The notes under the pieces: model-generated
Told to the model about the DNA's origin: nothing
Database searches by the model: none
Seen by the model: the letters and a program-made list of their open reading frames with translations, nothing else
Origin: Aplidium turbinatum
Taxonomy: Eukaryota > Chordata > Ascidiacea > Aplousobranchia > Polyclinidae
DNA: 64,000 bases
Direction: 5' to 3'
NCBI GenBank assembly: GCA_918807975.1
Contig: OU964923.1
Span: 23,107,235-23,171,234, forward strand
In this document: in pieces, positions 31,773 through 43,315 of the stretch
Position numbering within the stretch: position 1 is the stretch's first letter
How the letters are laid out: every line of letters begins with the position of its first letter
Translations under genes and position numbers: made by a program

Positions 31773-33215
31773 CAGAGTTGCCAGATTTTGAAAAAAAAAA
31801 TAGCCAAAAAAGTAGCAAATTTGCTCCCAAAGTAGCCCAATTTATAGCAGGGGGCGCGGGAACTATGTTTTCCAACTTCTGGGGGGCTTCGCCCCCCAGA
31901 CCCCCCGTAAGGCATTCCAACACTGGCACGGCCACAATCTTTTGGATGTCTCTGTTAGGCATATTTCATGACAGAACTGCTTAGCCTCAGTTTTGTCATG
32001 TGCATGGGTCCCACTCGGCATAAAATCATAAAAAATCATAAAATTTATCATTTTTTGAAAAAAACATAAAATAGTCATAAAATTTTACCTCAGTCATAAA
32101 AAATCATAAAAATTGCAGCTCATTTGATTGTTCGTCTGACACATTTGATTGAAAACGTTTGCAATTTTTAGTTATTTTTCCTGTGTATCATGATAAACGC
32201 CATGTTGTTGCTTGGTTTCGTTTGCTGATGGTATATTAGTTAATAATCAAAATTGCTTGAAATCCCTCCCTTAAGTCGCTGGTATCTTGTCAGTAGTGTG
32301 GATTGCTTCCAAACTTTTTTAGCGAATGTAACTTCAGTTGAGCAATATAATGTGGCCGAAGCAAAAGCATAAAAACAGCATAAAATAAGCAAAAAGATCA
32401 TAAAAAAAGCATAAAAAAAGCCAATTTTTCTCATAAAATCATAACAAAAATTAAGATTTGTAGAGTGGGTCACCTGCATGTGTTGGGGGTTTTTTTTCAC
32501 TGAAGGACAAGGTGTACAATCATCATTACACAAATTCAACAAACCTACACTTTCATCAAGCCATTCATTCTTATTCCAATTATTACTACAATGATTAGTA
32601 AACTATGTAAAAACTGCATGCCAGTCAGTGGAAGAACCTAAAAAAAAATGTTAATTAATAACATACAAGCCGTCAAATGCTCTTGAATGTACAGCTAAAA
32701 AACACACATACGAAAAATCAGCTTAACAAACCCAGTGAAATTGCACAAATTACTCTGCTAAATAGCAACAGAGTTACCGGTACAGTAAGGCACGTTCACA
32801 TCAGGCTCTATCGGGTACAGATTAGCTTCTCACTACTTTTTCAGCACACTACTCTTCAAGCACTTCTGCGTTCTGACTTCTACAGTAAAAGTAAACTGTA
32901 AAGACATAGAACGGAGATAACGTAACGCTAGAATAGACTAGAAACTCACTCAACCATGTCCCTTGCTACGTCTTGGAAACATGAGAATGCGCTGTAAAAT
33001 TTGTAAACTACAAATAAACTGTCAGAAGACTGCAAGCGAAACTTACTTTAGTAAGAAATTTCCAATGTAAAAAAGTCGCAATCTTGTTATATTGTCGCCA
33101 ATCTAAATTTAAAAGTAGCCCAAAAAGTCGCAAGTCGCCAAGCTCAATTTTTTGTCGCAAATCACATATGGAAAGTAGCCCAATTTGCGATAAGTAGCCC
33201 AATCTGGCAACACAG
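31773..33215. mobile_element. hAT-like non-autonomous element
   Basis: Ends CAGAGTTGCCAGATTTTG and CCCAATCTGGCAACACAG; flanks AAATTGTGA and AAATTGTAA agree at 8 of 9. Both ends carry AAAGTAGCCCAA motifs. No transposase is present. A second element with CATAAAA repeats is nested inside. Confidence 0.7.
32000..32480. mobile_element. Nested element rich in CATAAAA
   Basis: GCATGGGTCCCACTC near 32003 and GAGTGGGTCACCTGCAT near 32476 are inverted. Next to each end are runs of CATAAAA and TCATAAAATCATAA. No coding content. Confidence 0.55.
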
Positions 33216-34150
33216 AAATTGTAAGCAGCTAAGCAGCTTGGAATCTTCAACTGACCTTCCCTTTTTGCAGAGTTGCCACTGTGGTTTTAGAAGATTATTT
33301 GTTGAATTTCCCAGTTCGTCACTGCGCTTGGAGATAATATCTGGTAATATTGGAGATAATATTTTATATTATAAGGGAAGCTTTGAGAGCAGCAGGCTGA
33401 CTTCTTTTTAGAATTTGTGGTTTCTGTTTAAAAAAAATTTTTTTTGACAAATTTGAGAATGATTTTCGTCTTTAATATTCAAAAAATAATTGATGAATCA
33501 TATAATTAATTGTGTGTACCTATCCATTGCCGCATGGGGAAAAATACCTTTTTTACAACTCTTTGCAATGGAGCGTGACATGGAAAACAATCACGCTGGT
33601 AGCTTTACTCGCAAGTACCAAAGTGCTTGTTGATGCTTAATAGTTTGTGTCACAATTACTATGCGTAGTCCCGCGGCAGGCTACAATTTTATTCTTGAAA
33701 AGGTGAACTATTTTATTGTGTAATTTTGTTGAGGTGTTTTGACAATTAGACTACTGACCGATGATAGGCTAATCTTTAGTTACGCAATCTTCTATGGTGA
33801 AATCTGCTTCTAGAAATTTTGTGTACCGGTACGTGACAGTACGGAAGCTTTTTTGACTTGTTGACCCAGAAGAATGAATTATGTAATATCGCCCTAGTCT
33901 CTAGAAACTTCTGGTCCTGGGGCGGGCAACTTCTCCAGTCGGTGGGTCTGATATGGGAAAATGAAGTACTTGGCGGGCCGGATTCTTCAATCGCTACATT
34001 AATTGCATATTTATCTATCTAGAAAAGGAATTAATCGTGTTTAATGTAGGCTAATTTAAGTTTAGCCTAAAGCACAGAGACCAAAACAGTATTTAATGAA
34101 TTTATTAACGGTTGAAGTAATGTAGCCTACTTTAATAGCTGCTAAAGTCA
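33216..34150. other. No recognised gene
   Basis: Contains a GGCGGGCCGGATTC piece near 33975 that looks like a decayed transposon end. Otherwise nothing identifiable. Confidence 0.4.
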
Positions 34151-34152
34151 AT

Positions 34153-34466
34153 GAGACAGCCGTGGCCGAGTGGTTAGCGCGTTGGGCTCGCAGTCGAGAG
34201 CCTGCATGTTCGACTCCAGCCACCCGCACTTGCTGTTGTTTCTCTGGGCAAGAAACTTTACGATAATTGCCTCTACCTAGTGATCGATTTCGAGTAATGG
34301 GTAGTACCAAATTTAAGTCATAAGTAAAGTAGACAACCGGAAACAGACATTGCCGTCGGCTGCAGCGTGGGTCAGGTGTAGCCTATGTCGGAAGGCGTAC
34401 ACCGATGCATAGCGCTCAAGTCCGCTTTCCCGCAATGCAGGATAAAGATAAACAAACAAACAAACA
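34153..34466 (+). mobile_element. tRNA-derived SINE, family 3
   Basis: The head GCCGTGGCCGAGTGGTTAGC resembles a Ser/Leu tRNA, with A box TGGCCGAGTGG and B box TGTTCGACTCC. A body with CTGGGCAAGAAACTTTA follows, and it ends in an AAAC microsatellite (about 34452-34466). The ends do not form a clean tRNA acceptor stem, so this is a SINE and not a tRNA gene. Confidence 0.8.
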
Positions 34467-34956
34467 ATCTGTGGTCGATCAAAATTGTCAAAAGTTCTTT
34501 GAACTCTGGCTGCATGTCGGACGTAGAAGCCCTCAGTATAAAGACTGCACGTGAACATCAGTGAAATTGGATCGCAGCTTTGTCTTGTTATAATGTTTAT
34601 GGTCGAAAATGTTTGCTCGCAAATGTATGTAGGCTAGACCCGAACAGAACAAATAGTTTCATGGCTATCTTTTTCAGGTTGGCAAACTTGGACTCATTCA
34701 GTGACGCATAAAATTTGTTAATGCTTTTAGATTGGAATATAGTCTACCCCGATAGCTCAGTGGTTAGCGCCGGATCAAGACCACGCGGCGCTGGTTCGAC
34801 ACTCGGAGTGTGCGCTTGAGCAACGCATTTCAAGACTGCTCTCCATTCAGCGGCACCTAATGGATGGAATAATTTCCCGGCAACAACACTTCAACAATCG
34901 GAAAAACTTCACTCTGTCAATCTTAGTAACCTGCCCTGCTTCGAGAGTCTCTATAA

Positions 34957-37392
34957 ATGTTCAATTTGAATGATTTAAAAGTTGTGTCTTATAATTGTAG
35001 GGGTTTATCTTCATCGCTGCATGATGTTAAAATGTTATGCAAAGATTATCACATCATATTTCTACAGGAAACCTGGCTTGCGAAGCAAAATCTGATGTCT
35101 TTATCCACTATCAGTAATTCCCACAATGGATTTGGTATCTCTAACATTGACTACGAGTCTGGTATTCTAGTTGGAAGACCACATGGTGGTACTGCCATCT
35201 TGTGGGATAAGTCCTTGCAGGCCTCTGTCATCCAAAATGAAAATGCCACTATCATTGGTCTAGATGTTGATCATTCTACTTGTAAAATTTCTTTCATTAA
35301 TGTGTATTTACCTTATTGTAGTACTTCCAATACAGATGCTTATTTACAATATCTAAGTAGTCTGCAATTTATGTGTGATAACCTTGCAAACTCTAATCTC
35401 TGTATATTAGGTGATTTCAATGCTGGAGAATCAAATGCATTTGGAAATTTTTTGAAAACCTTTAGTATGAAACACAGCTATTGTATATCTGATGAAGAGC
35501 TGCTCCCTAGAGACTCTTTCACATATGTAAGTGATTGCCATGGCTCAACTTCTTGGATTGATCACTGCCTAACCTCTTTTTCTGTTCATCAATCAATTTC
35601 CAAAATGACTATACTGCATGACTACATCTCTTCGGATCATAGACCACTTTCTGTGTACTTTTCTTGTACAAATCTACCTGTTCTTGAAGAAGTTTCAAAT
35701 GTCTCTCCTCATAATACGATCAATTGGAACTGTATCTCCTCTGAGCAAAAATATGTCTTTGGTCTGGAATCTAAAAAATATCTATCCAAAATTTTTTTAC
35801 CAGCTGAAAGTATTGAATGCAATAATTCTCATTGTTCAGATGCTTCTCATATTGCCTCAATAGACTCTTTTTATAATAGTATAACTGCTGCTCTCAAAGC
35901 AGCTTCTGATCAAATCTATGTTGATAAGAAAAAATGCAATAGATTTTCTGTCCCTGGTTGGAATAATGAAGTTAAGCAGGCTCATGCTATTGCCAGAGAA
36001 ACTTTTATCATGTGGGTGAAACATGGGAAACAACGAAATGGTTATCTGTATGAGTTGATGCAGAATAAACGAAAGGAGTTTAAAAAAGCCTTTCGCCGTT
36101 GCAAAAATGCCTCTGAACAACATAGAGCTAATGCACTTGCCTCAGCACTCAACTTGGACAGCTCACAAAAGTCATTTTGGCAGAAGGTAAAAAAATCTAC
36201 TTGCAAAAATAGTTCTCTTCCTGTAAATGTTGGTGGAGCAAAAGGTCCTGATGCAATTGCTGAGATGTGGAAGCATCATTACAGCTCCTTGCTAAATTCC
36301 AGCAAAATCAACACTGAAAAAGAATTTGTTAACTCGTGTATTTCTTCTAGGGATAAATATCATAATCTTTCAATATTTCGTTGCAACATGGACACAGTTG
36401 GTCCCTTGCTTGTCAAACTGCCATTAAATCGCGCTGCTGGTGCTGATAAAATTTCAGCTGAACACCTTGTTTATGCTGATTATTCTATTCGTTTTTATAT
36501 TAGTGTACTTTTTAATATGTGTCTTAGTCATGGTATTGTACCAAATTCTTGCTTGGACACTGTCTTAGTTCCAATTGTAAAGAATTTGAATGGCGACATT
36601 CAAGATTCAGGTAACTATAGACCTATTGCTGTAGCTACAGTAATCTCAAAACTGTTTGAACGTTTTATTTTGAATCATCTATTGCCTTTTTTGAATACTA
36701 GTGACAATCAATTTGGGTTTAAGTCTGCCCATAGTACTGACATGAGTGTTTTCTTATTAAAACAAGCAGTGTCCTCTTATATCAGTCATGACACTCCTGT
36801 ATATTCTGTTTTTTTGGATGCTTCAAAAGCCTTCGACAAAGTCAATCATAATTTATTGTTTAAAACACTTATCACACGCAACGTGCCTATGTATTTTGTT
36901 TGCTTATTGGAATACTGGTATAGTAAACAAACCATGCAAGTGAGGTGGGGAGGTCATCTGTCCCAATCATTTAATGTGTCCAATGGAGTCAGACAAGGTG
37001 GGGTGTTAAGCCCCTATCTTTTTGCAGTATATATTGATCAGCTTTCTTATGAGCTCAATAAAACAAAAGTTGGTTGCTATGTTGGCAACTCTTGTCTAAA
37101 CCATATTATGTTTGCTGATGACATTTGCTGCATCTCGCCTAGTTTGTGTGGCTTACAAAATTTGTTAGATGTTTGCCACAAGTATGCTGTTGAACATGAA
37201 ATTACTTTCAATTCTAAAAAGTCATTTGGTATGTTATTTTCCCCAAAAAACTTTTATCTTTCACGTGCTCCTCTGCTACATCTAGGTAAATCTGAAATTG
37301 TGTTCACAGACTCTGTAAAATACCTGGGTGTATTTATTGAGAGTTCTCTCTCAGATGAAAATGATATTTCAAGGCAGGTACGCTCTCAGTAG
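34957..37392 (+). CDS. LINE ORF2: endonuclease and reverse transcriptase
   Basis: 811 codons. Endonuclease: VVSYNCRGLSSS (residues 9-20), FLQETWL, CILGDFNAG, and SDHRPLSVYF at its end (about residue 225). Reverse transcriptase: NYRPIAVATVISKLFERFI, QFGFKSAHSTD, VFLDASKAFDKVNHNLL, NGVRQGGVLSPYLFAVYID, and the catalytic HIMFADDIC. The first ATG is formed at the TSD junction, so it is not the native start. The frame ends at 37392. Plus-strand sequence to about 37600 still encodes C-terminal LINE sequence (AANNAKSHFAKCSPSVKNIV, SFYASQLWNKFRSSSIKRL) in another frame, so a frameshift near 37380 breaks the ORF. No other stop was seen in the 811 codons. Confidence 0.9.
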   Translation: MFNLNDLKVVSYNCRGLSSSLHDVKMLCKDYHIIFLQETWLAKQNLMSLSTISNSHNGFGISNIDYESGILVGRPHGGTAILWDKSLQASVIQNENATIIGLDVDHSTCKISFINVYLPYCSTSNTDAYLQYLSSLQFMCDNLANSNLCILGDFNAGESNAFGNFLKTFSMKHSYCISDEELLPRDSFTYVSDCHGSTSWIDHCLTSFSVHQSISKMTILHDYISSDHRPLSVYFSCTNLPVLEEVSNVSPHNTINWNCISSEQKYVFGLESKKYLSKIFLPAESIECNNSHCSDASHIASIDSFYNSITAALKAASDQIYVDKKKCNRFSVPGWNNEVKQAHAIARETFIMWVKHGKQRNGYLYELMQNKRKEFKKAFRRCKNASEQHRANALASALNLDSSQKSFWQKVKKSTCKNSSLPVNVGGAKGPDAIAEMWKHHYSSLLNSSKINTEKEFVNSCISSRDKYHNLSIFRCNMDTVGPLLVKLPLNRAAGADKISAEHLVYADYSIRFYISVLFNMCLSHGIVPNSCLDTVLVPIVKNLNGDIQDSGNYRPIAVATVISKLFERFILNHLLPFLNTSDNQFGFKSAHSTDMSVFLLKQAVSSYISHDTPVYSVFLDASKAFDKVNHNLLFKTLITRNVPMYFVCLLEYWYSKQTMQVRWGGHLSQSFNVSNGVRQGGVLSPYLFAVYIDQLSYELNKTKVGCYVGNSCLNHIMFADDICCISPSLCGLQNLLDVCHKYAVEHEITFNSKKSFGMLFSPKNFYLSRAPLLHLGKSEIVFTDSVKYLGVFIESSLSDENDISRQVRSQ

Positions 37393-37930
37393 CCTACTGT
37401 GCTGCAAACAATGCAAAATCTCATTTCGCTAAATGCTCACCCTCTGTAAAAAACATTGTATTTCGCTCTTATTGTATGTCCTTTTATGCATCCCAGTTGT
37501 GGAACAAGTTTAGATCTTCTAGTATAAAACGATTACGTGTTGCTTACAATGATTCTTTTAGAATATTGCACAACTTGCCTCGTTATGTCAGTGCCCGTGA
37601 ATATTAGTAATGTATAATATAACAACGTTTGATGCTTTATTGAGAAAAAACATGTTTTCGTTTATCAACCGTTGCATTCACTCCTCCAATCGCTTTATAT
37701 TAGACCTGATGTCATCTGATTGTTTTTATCGCTCTGAATACTTTCAATTCTTCCAACGCTCATTGTATATAAATTTGTAACAGTAGATAGCCCATTTAGT
37801 GAGCTTTTAAACCGACGGCATCCAAGGTGGCTCTCTGTGATCTTTGTGCATTTTCAGTTTGTGTATTATTTCGTTGTTTTTGTTTTGGATATGGACAACT
37901 TTGTTTGACGCAAATAAATAATAATAATAA
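34959..37930 (+). mobile_element. LINE (Jockey/CR1-like superfamily), 5'-truncated, inserted in SINE
   Basis: Flanked by TATAAAT at 34952-34958 and 37931-37937, a short TSD. It encodes an APE-type endonuclease and a reverse transcriptase, has a 3' UTR ending GACGCAAATAAATAATAATA, and ends in an AAT microsatellite. ORF1 is absent, so it is 5'-truncated. A 3' tail of the same family lies at 38455-38540. Confidence 0.88.
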
Positions 37931-38454
37931 TATAAATATGCGAAACTACCAGGAATAATCTATCAAGGCTTTGTCGATTCGAGAATAAAGATTCAAAACC
38001 AACCAACAATATCTCTTTCAGGGTATCACACTGCAAATCAATCAATTCCAGCGGTAGAGCATCCGGCACCTTTTCAAAGTCAGTTGTAGGCTAAAGGGTG
38101 ATGACAAAATATCAAACTCAGCAGAAAGTTTCTGGAAGTCTGCAAAACGACGACCAAATTCATTGTCTAGCGCAGATATCATAGCCTATTGTCTATTGGT
38201 GCAGCCCAGACTACTATCTAGATAGCCTACGCTGAAATACACTCTCTGGTAGCCTATACATCCTATCGATCGATAAGCTTACATATTGTTACAAAAATTC
38301 TATTAAGGTTGCGACAGTGCCATATTTTAAACTGATTATTCATGCATCGTTGCACGTTATAACGTCCGCGTTTGTCGCTTCTACCTTTTTCTAGTCCTCT
38401 GCTATGTTTGGCATATATTGTTTTTTTGTTGTGATGGTCAGAAATAGAAACAAA

Positions 38455-38540
38455 CTGTTTGTTTGTGTATTATTTCGTTGTTTTGTCTTGGAAATGGACA
38501 GTTTTGTCTGACTCAAATAAATAATAAAATAATGAATTGA
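38455..38540 (+). mobile_element. 3' end of a second LINE copy, severely truncated
   Basis: GTGTATTATTTCGTTGTTTT, GGACAGTTTTGTCTGACTCA and AATAAATAATAAAATAAT match the LINE tail at 37860-37925. Only about 85 bp inserted. Confidence 0.8.
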
Positions 38541-38609
38541 ATTACTGTGAAAACTAAAACGCTGGTAGCTTCAGGCCAGCCTAAAAAACTCGTCTTGATT
38601 GAAGTAGGG

Positions 38610-39059
38610 GCGCCGGAAGCGGAGGGGGCAGGGGGCGAATGCTCCCTCCCTGCCCTCAATTTTTTTGTGGATGGGAGGGCAGGGGGGCAATGGTGCTCAT
38701 TTAAGGTCATGTAAGCCACTGCACATTTTGCAATACGATAGGCTATAACCATTTCAGCTATTCGCTTTTAGCCCAATTATAATCTTTTATTTTTGCCTCA
38801 ACATAATATTCACGACACAAAATTCTGTATCACAGTAGGTTAGCTTACATTATTACAGTATAACATAGAATGATGCCCTTCCGTGTCTTTGTTGTTTGTA
38901 TACTGGACACTTGCATCATTACTCGATAATGAACTGATAGATGAGCATTATTGCTATATCTTTTCCTAAAATTAAAAAAAAAAAATTGGTTTTTCAGCTA
39001 CAAAAGTGCTCCTTTTTCATAATCCTGCCCCCCAGTCAAAAATCGTTCCGGCGCCCCTG
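38610..39059. mobile_element. MITE with GGGGCGCCGGAA ends
   Basis: AGGGGCGCCGGAAGCGG near 38608 and ATCGTTCCGGCGCCCCT to 39059 are inverted. A GGGAGGGCAGGGGGGC block lies near the left end. No coding content; GATTGA occurs outside both ends. Confidence 0.65.
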
Positions 39060-39561
39060 GATTGAGAACGTGTGGTCACGACACATGGACTGTAGCGTGG
39101 CACGCAACAAATTAACAACGTGGACGGACGCAAAACTATGTAGGTCTATCTATAACGCATTTGCAAAAAAGCCACAAATTAAGCACTCCCTGAAATTCAA
39201 ATTCTACAGGTTAGGAGAAAAAGCAAGGCGCCGTGACTCGTGAGAAAAACACAGAAATTACCTATGAAGAGCCTGCAGGGTTAAACACATACCGTAGCCA
39301 ATAATGAGTGACGTCAGAAAACGTAGAAACGATGTATGCAAAGCTCGCAGGAGCTACAGACGCTCCGCAAGAAGGAAAACTGGGCGAGCCGTTTGACTTC
39401 TAATAAGGATGTGCGAACGGTATGAAGAAGATGCAGGGTTACACACAGATCCCAGAGACAATAATTAGTGGCGTCAGAGAACGCAGAAACCATGTACGTA
39501 AAGCTGACAGGAGCTAAAGCCGCATATATGATAGCCTACCTATATTAGTCAGGCGAGTACG

Positions 39562-42325
39562 CAGTGATGGGCATTATCGGCGATAATTTACCGGCGATAA
39601 TTATCGGCGATAAATTTTTATCGCCTATCGTTATCGCTCAGTTATTTTTTCAGTTATCGTTTATCGTTATCGCCAAAGGCAATAGTTGATTATTGCCGAT
39701 AATCGCCGATAAATTTTATTTTGGATCAACACACAAGTGGAAAGACCATGAAAAGTAATATTTTTACTAGTCACCTAGTTAATGAAACTAAAATTGAAAC
39801 CAGTTCTTCTTCAGTGCCTGAAGTGTGTGTACACAGGTCGTTGTCAGGGAAGGGGCCACGCCCCCCCTGCAGCGACGGTCCTGACAACACAATAATTTTT
39901 AAAGTTGCAAAGTGCAATGCAATGAAATGCATGCAACAATTCTCCTGTTGTTTTGCTGCAATCGGCAATCGCAAGTGAATTTTACAAATAAAATGTAAGC
40001 GCACAGGAATTAAAACAACAGAATTCAACCAGCAAGTATAGTTTGGTGTCATTTTGAACAGGTTTAATGTCATCATTTTATGAGGTAGCGCAGACTGGAT
40101 AACCTTTCGATTTTACATCGGAAACATGGTCTTTCGCGCCACCTCACGATCAACTATTTTATTCTTGTGTTTTCTTTTTCTCGTTGGAAGTGTTAGTTTT
40201 TAGTAATTGTCGTAAAAAAATAAAATCTCTCTCGTCAAAACATGAAACTTAGCCTACTGTTTTAAGTGCATTAAATCTTTAGATGAGTAGATTAACTAAA
40301 ACTGCAAGAATTTGCCTTGAGACGTGCGGTTACGCCACAAACTCAGTTTAAAAGACAAAATTCACACACAATAACAACACAAGATCGATTATAGAGTGTA
40401 AGATCGATTTTCTTCTAGCTTGGCGACATAACTTTAGTTCAAAAATAATAACCAAATGCGTAAGTGCCATTTAACTTAAAAAGTTAACTCATTTGTGCCG
40501 AAAGTGAAAGTACTTAAAAAAAAATGAAAAATTTAAATATTGCATAATTATGACCTAAAGAACATATTACAATTATTTGTTTCCTAGTTGTGTTGGTACT
40601 TTTTGAGAAAAAAGCTGTCCTATACATAGGACGCCAGGCAAATCCGTTATCAAATTTCACAAATTTTTTGTGCGTAATGCGTATGAGTTATTATGTTTTA
40701 CTTATCGCTCAAAGTGATGGGAAATGTCTTGTTCATGTCTTGTCATGTCATTATTGTCATCGAGCATTTTATTGAAATGAAATTTCAAAAAATATGAAAA
40801 TGAAAATTAGCAAAGTAACACAACATCACTGAAACAAGTCATTGCGGAATATGATATTGCTTGAAGCGTTTGACATCAGGGATATCTAGAGAAGGGGATA
40901 TGAAGGCTCACAGCGATAGCCTTATTCTCATGACACTACCAGGGCGGTAGTTTGTAGCGCATGAAACATAAGGTTCTTTTCAAAATTGCAGAAAATTTTG
41001 TAGTGCAACTGGTACAGTCAGCTATCAAAGACAGTTAGTAAACGTTACATAGAGCATATTTAAAGAATACTTGTTTACAAAGACGGTTGAAAAGTTACCA
41101 GTAAGCTGTTTTTTTAACAAAGCCTTTGCAGTACGCTAGATGTAAAGCAAGTTTATGGGTGGTTAAATTATAATAACAAGCAACCATGAGCAATTGAGCA
41201 TGCTGTAAAGATCCAGGCCTGATGCTAATAGCGCAATGCAAGTTATCATAACAATTAAACTACTATCGGTGGCAATTGTCATTTTACGATAAACACAGAT
41301 TATTTACGATAAACAAAAGCCCTTCTATTGTCAGACGTAATAAAAGCCTTCGTATCCCCTTCTTTAGATATCCCTGGTTTGACATGCAGACCGACATCAC
41401 ATTTTTTGCATCTTGTTGAGTAATTTTTGCATGACAATAGGGGCATCGAGTTGCGTGGTAAAATTATGCTAAATACAGTGTAACCTTTTTCATTTACCTA
41501 TGCGATATGGCCTACCTCAATCAAATATTTTTATTCCCACTAATACAGTGCTTATATTGTAATTCTTATCTCAACAACTCAGCGTTCTGCCATTGCTTTA
41601 CTGATAGTGTTCACAAAGAAAACAAAAAAAATTATCCGAAATCATCAGTAAATTACGATAATTATGTTATTGTTCTAAAACAAACACGACTAATTTGACA
41701 AGCTTGATGGATTTCACAGTATGCACATTTTTATTACCAATAACGCTTAAGATTAATGATACTTTTTAAGCATTTTGCGTTTTTTGGAATTTTTTCAATT
41801 ATTGCTGACTTTGCTGTAAACAGCCCTTCAAAAACAGAAATCAAAATACAAAGTTTGGAATTTTTTATGGTATTTTCATTTGATTTAATTATTTTGCCTA
41901 CTGCACGTAAGCGGCTGTGTAACTCAATTGATAAAAGCAACCAACTGGTATCTGAAGGTATAATTATAAGCACTGCGGTTACCTCAGTGGTTTGATTCTG
42001 GATCAAGAGGTTGAAGATTCGATACCCACTGCCGCTGTTGCGATTCTATTCATGCATAAATTACAAAAAGTTTTGTCCCTTTACAGTATATTATGTTCGA
42101 TTTTTCGTCATGTTGATGAAAACAGTTCGTGCTGCATGGAATGGGGCAGCGCTAATCAAGAAAAAAAAATTATCGTTATCGGACATTATCGGCGATAATT
42201 TTATCGTTTATCGTTATCGCTTAACTTTTTTTGATTTATTGTTTATCGTGATCGCTTTAGGCATTTTTCGTTTATCGATTATCGTTATCGCTTAACTGAA
42301 AAATGAGTTATCGCGCCCAACACTG
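39562..42325. mobile_element. hAT element with TTATCG-rich ends
   Basis: Ends CAGTGATGGGCATTATCG and GCGCCCAACACTG, with an exact 8-bp duplication CGAGTACG at 39554-39561 and 42326-42333. Both subterminal regions (39575-39715 and 42170-42300) are arrays of GATAA and TTATCG words, probably transposase binding sites. No intact transposase. Another element is nested at 40877-41377. Confidence 0.85.
40877..41377. mobile_element. MITE nested in the hAT, 8-bp TSD
   Basis: Ends CAGGGATATCTAGAGAAGG and CCTTCTTTAGATATCCCTGG, continued by GGGATATGAAGGC/GCCTTCGTATCCC. TTTGACAT is duplicated at 40869-40876 and 41378-41385. The 501 bp are non-coding; hAT-type by TSD length. Confidence 0.85.
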
Positions 42326-42333
42326 CGAGTACG

Positions 42334-43299
42334 TAGCCTACCACAGTTGCAACATTCCTTACCACACTGTTTTTTTTTTTTTCGGACTTCAACTTTTACA
42401 TTGCCCATTTTGTTTCGCAAAGTTGACTTTGTTGAAAGTGGTGTCTGCCCCAAAATTTTTTTGTGAATTTTTTACTGATTCTTTTTTATTTGTCCGAAAT
42501 GTCCGATTTTGACGAAGAATTAGATTTTAATACTGAATTACTGACCCTGTCTGAGATCCTCCCACATTAGCCTACCTGGCAACATTGATAAAGATCAAGG
42601 CGAATGAGGTGGGTGTGAATTATCAAAAGCGATATCTGTTCACTGATTGGTCAGATTCAGGGTGTGTGTCAATACCAAATGACGTTTTGTCAACATGACT
42701 GGGAAGTTTCAAAACGAAAAAGCTGCAGCTGCAGAGCTCGTCCGAGTTTTTGGCAGCCAATGGGCCTATAAACTTGAAATTGATGCTTGACAACTGATTA
42801 GTATTTGGCTTTGGACTTAGGCTACGTGTATTAGATGACAGTGGTTATAAGGCTAAACGCCATAACTCTATCTACTGTATATTGTAATGAGAATAAGGTT
42901 TTTTTAATCATTAAAAGGCACCAGTGTTGTACCACACCAGGCCTCACAGCAGCTTTAGTAACTTGAGAATTAGTTAAGCATGCGTGGAAGTAGCTATGCT
43001 AAACATGCGAGTTCCTATTTTTTACTAATGTAATGCGAAAGAGTCTTGTCACGTTTTTATATCCAGCAGTTTTTTATAGATGCATTAACTCTTAAAGCTT
43101 AACTACTTCCTGTTCCTGTCTGAGTCATTAGACACAATTGTTGTGATTTCTGGGCTCACTACTTTAGAATTTTGTATGCTTTTGGTAGAAGGGATTAGTT
43201 TGGTCATCATTTTTTTATATTGCTAGTTGCAGTAGTATATAATTTTAATTTATTTAATTTTTAGCTTTGATTTAATTTTAACAGTAAAAGTTCAAACTA
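42334..43299. other. Upstream flank of FBP, promoter region not resolved
   Basis: No terminal repeats or coding signal. This stretch should hold the FBP promoter and any first exon; none could be fixed from sequence alone. Confidence 0.4.
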
Positions 43300-43315
43300 G
43301 TTCCTACTTCAGAAA
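43300..43315 (+). promoter_or_regulatory. 3' splice site just before the FBP start codon
   Basis: TTCCTACTTCAG followed by AAA and the ATG at 43316. A pyrimidine-rich acceptor so close to the start means either an intron in the 5' UTR or a trans-splice acceptor. Confidence 0.6.

Larger units (their letters stand above)
34748..38010 (+). mobile_element. SINE family 2, complete copy split by a LINE
   Basis: The tRNA-like head CCCGATAGCTCAGTGGTTAG has B box GGTTCGACACT. The body has CCATTCAGCGGCACCTAATG and CAACAATCGGAAAA and runs to 34958. It resumes after the LINE at 37931 with ATGCGAAACTACCAGGAAT and AAGGCTTTGTCGATTCG. The minus-strand copy at 63800-64000 has the two halves joined, which shows that the LINE landed in the middle of the SINE. 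Confidence 0.85.
34570..38190 (-). pseudogene. GTF2IRD2-type hAT transposase remnant, split by SINE and LINE
   Basis: The minus strand at about 38180-38010 encodes LDNEFGRRFADFQKL, FDILSSPF, then TDFEKVPDALPLELIDLQCD. At 34715-34590 the same strand resumes with FYASLNESKFANLKKIAMKLFVLFG, followed by a decayed TFASKHF block. These are consecutive parts of the C-terminal region of the hAT branch that also gave GTF2IRD2-like proteins. The 3.3 kb between them is a SINE that itself contains a LINE. The reading frame also carries stops, so it is dead. Confidence 0.8.

Noticed and set aside
34153-34225. tRNA-Ser/Leu-like sequence
   Set aside because: A and B boxes are good, but the sequence continues into a SINE body with an AAAC tail, and no clean acceptor stem was found. 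Annotated as a SINE.
34748-34820. tRNA-like cloverleaf head
   Set aside because: Its body recurs at 28935-29060 and 63800-64000, so it is the head of SINE family 2 and not a tRNA gene.
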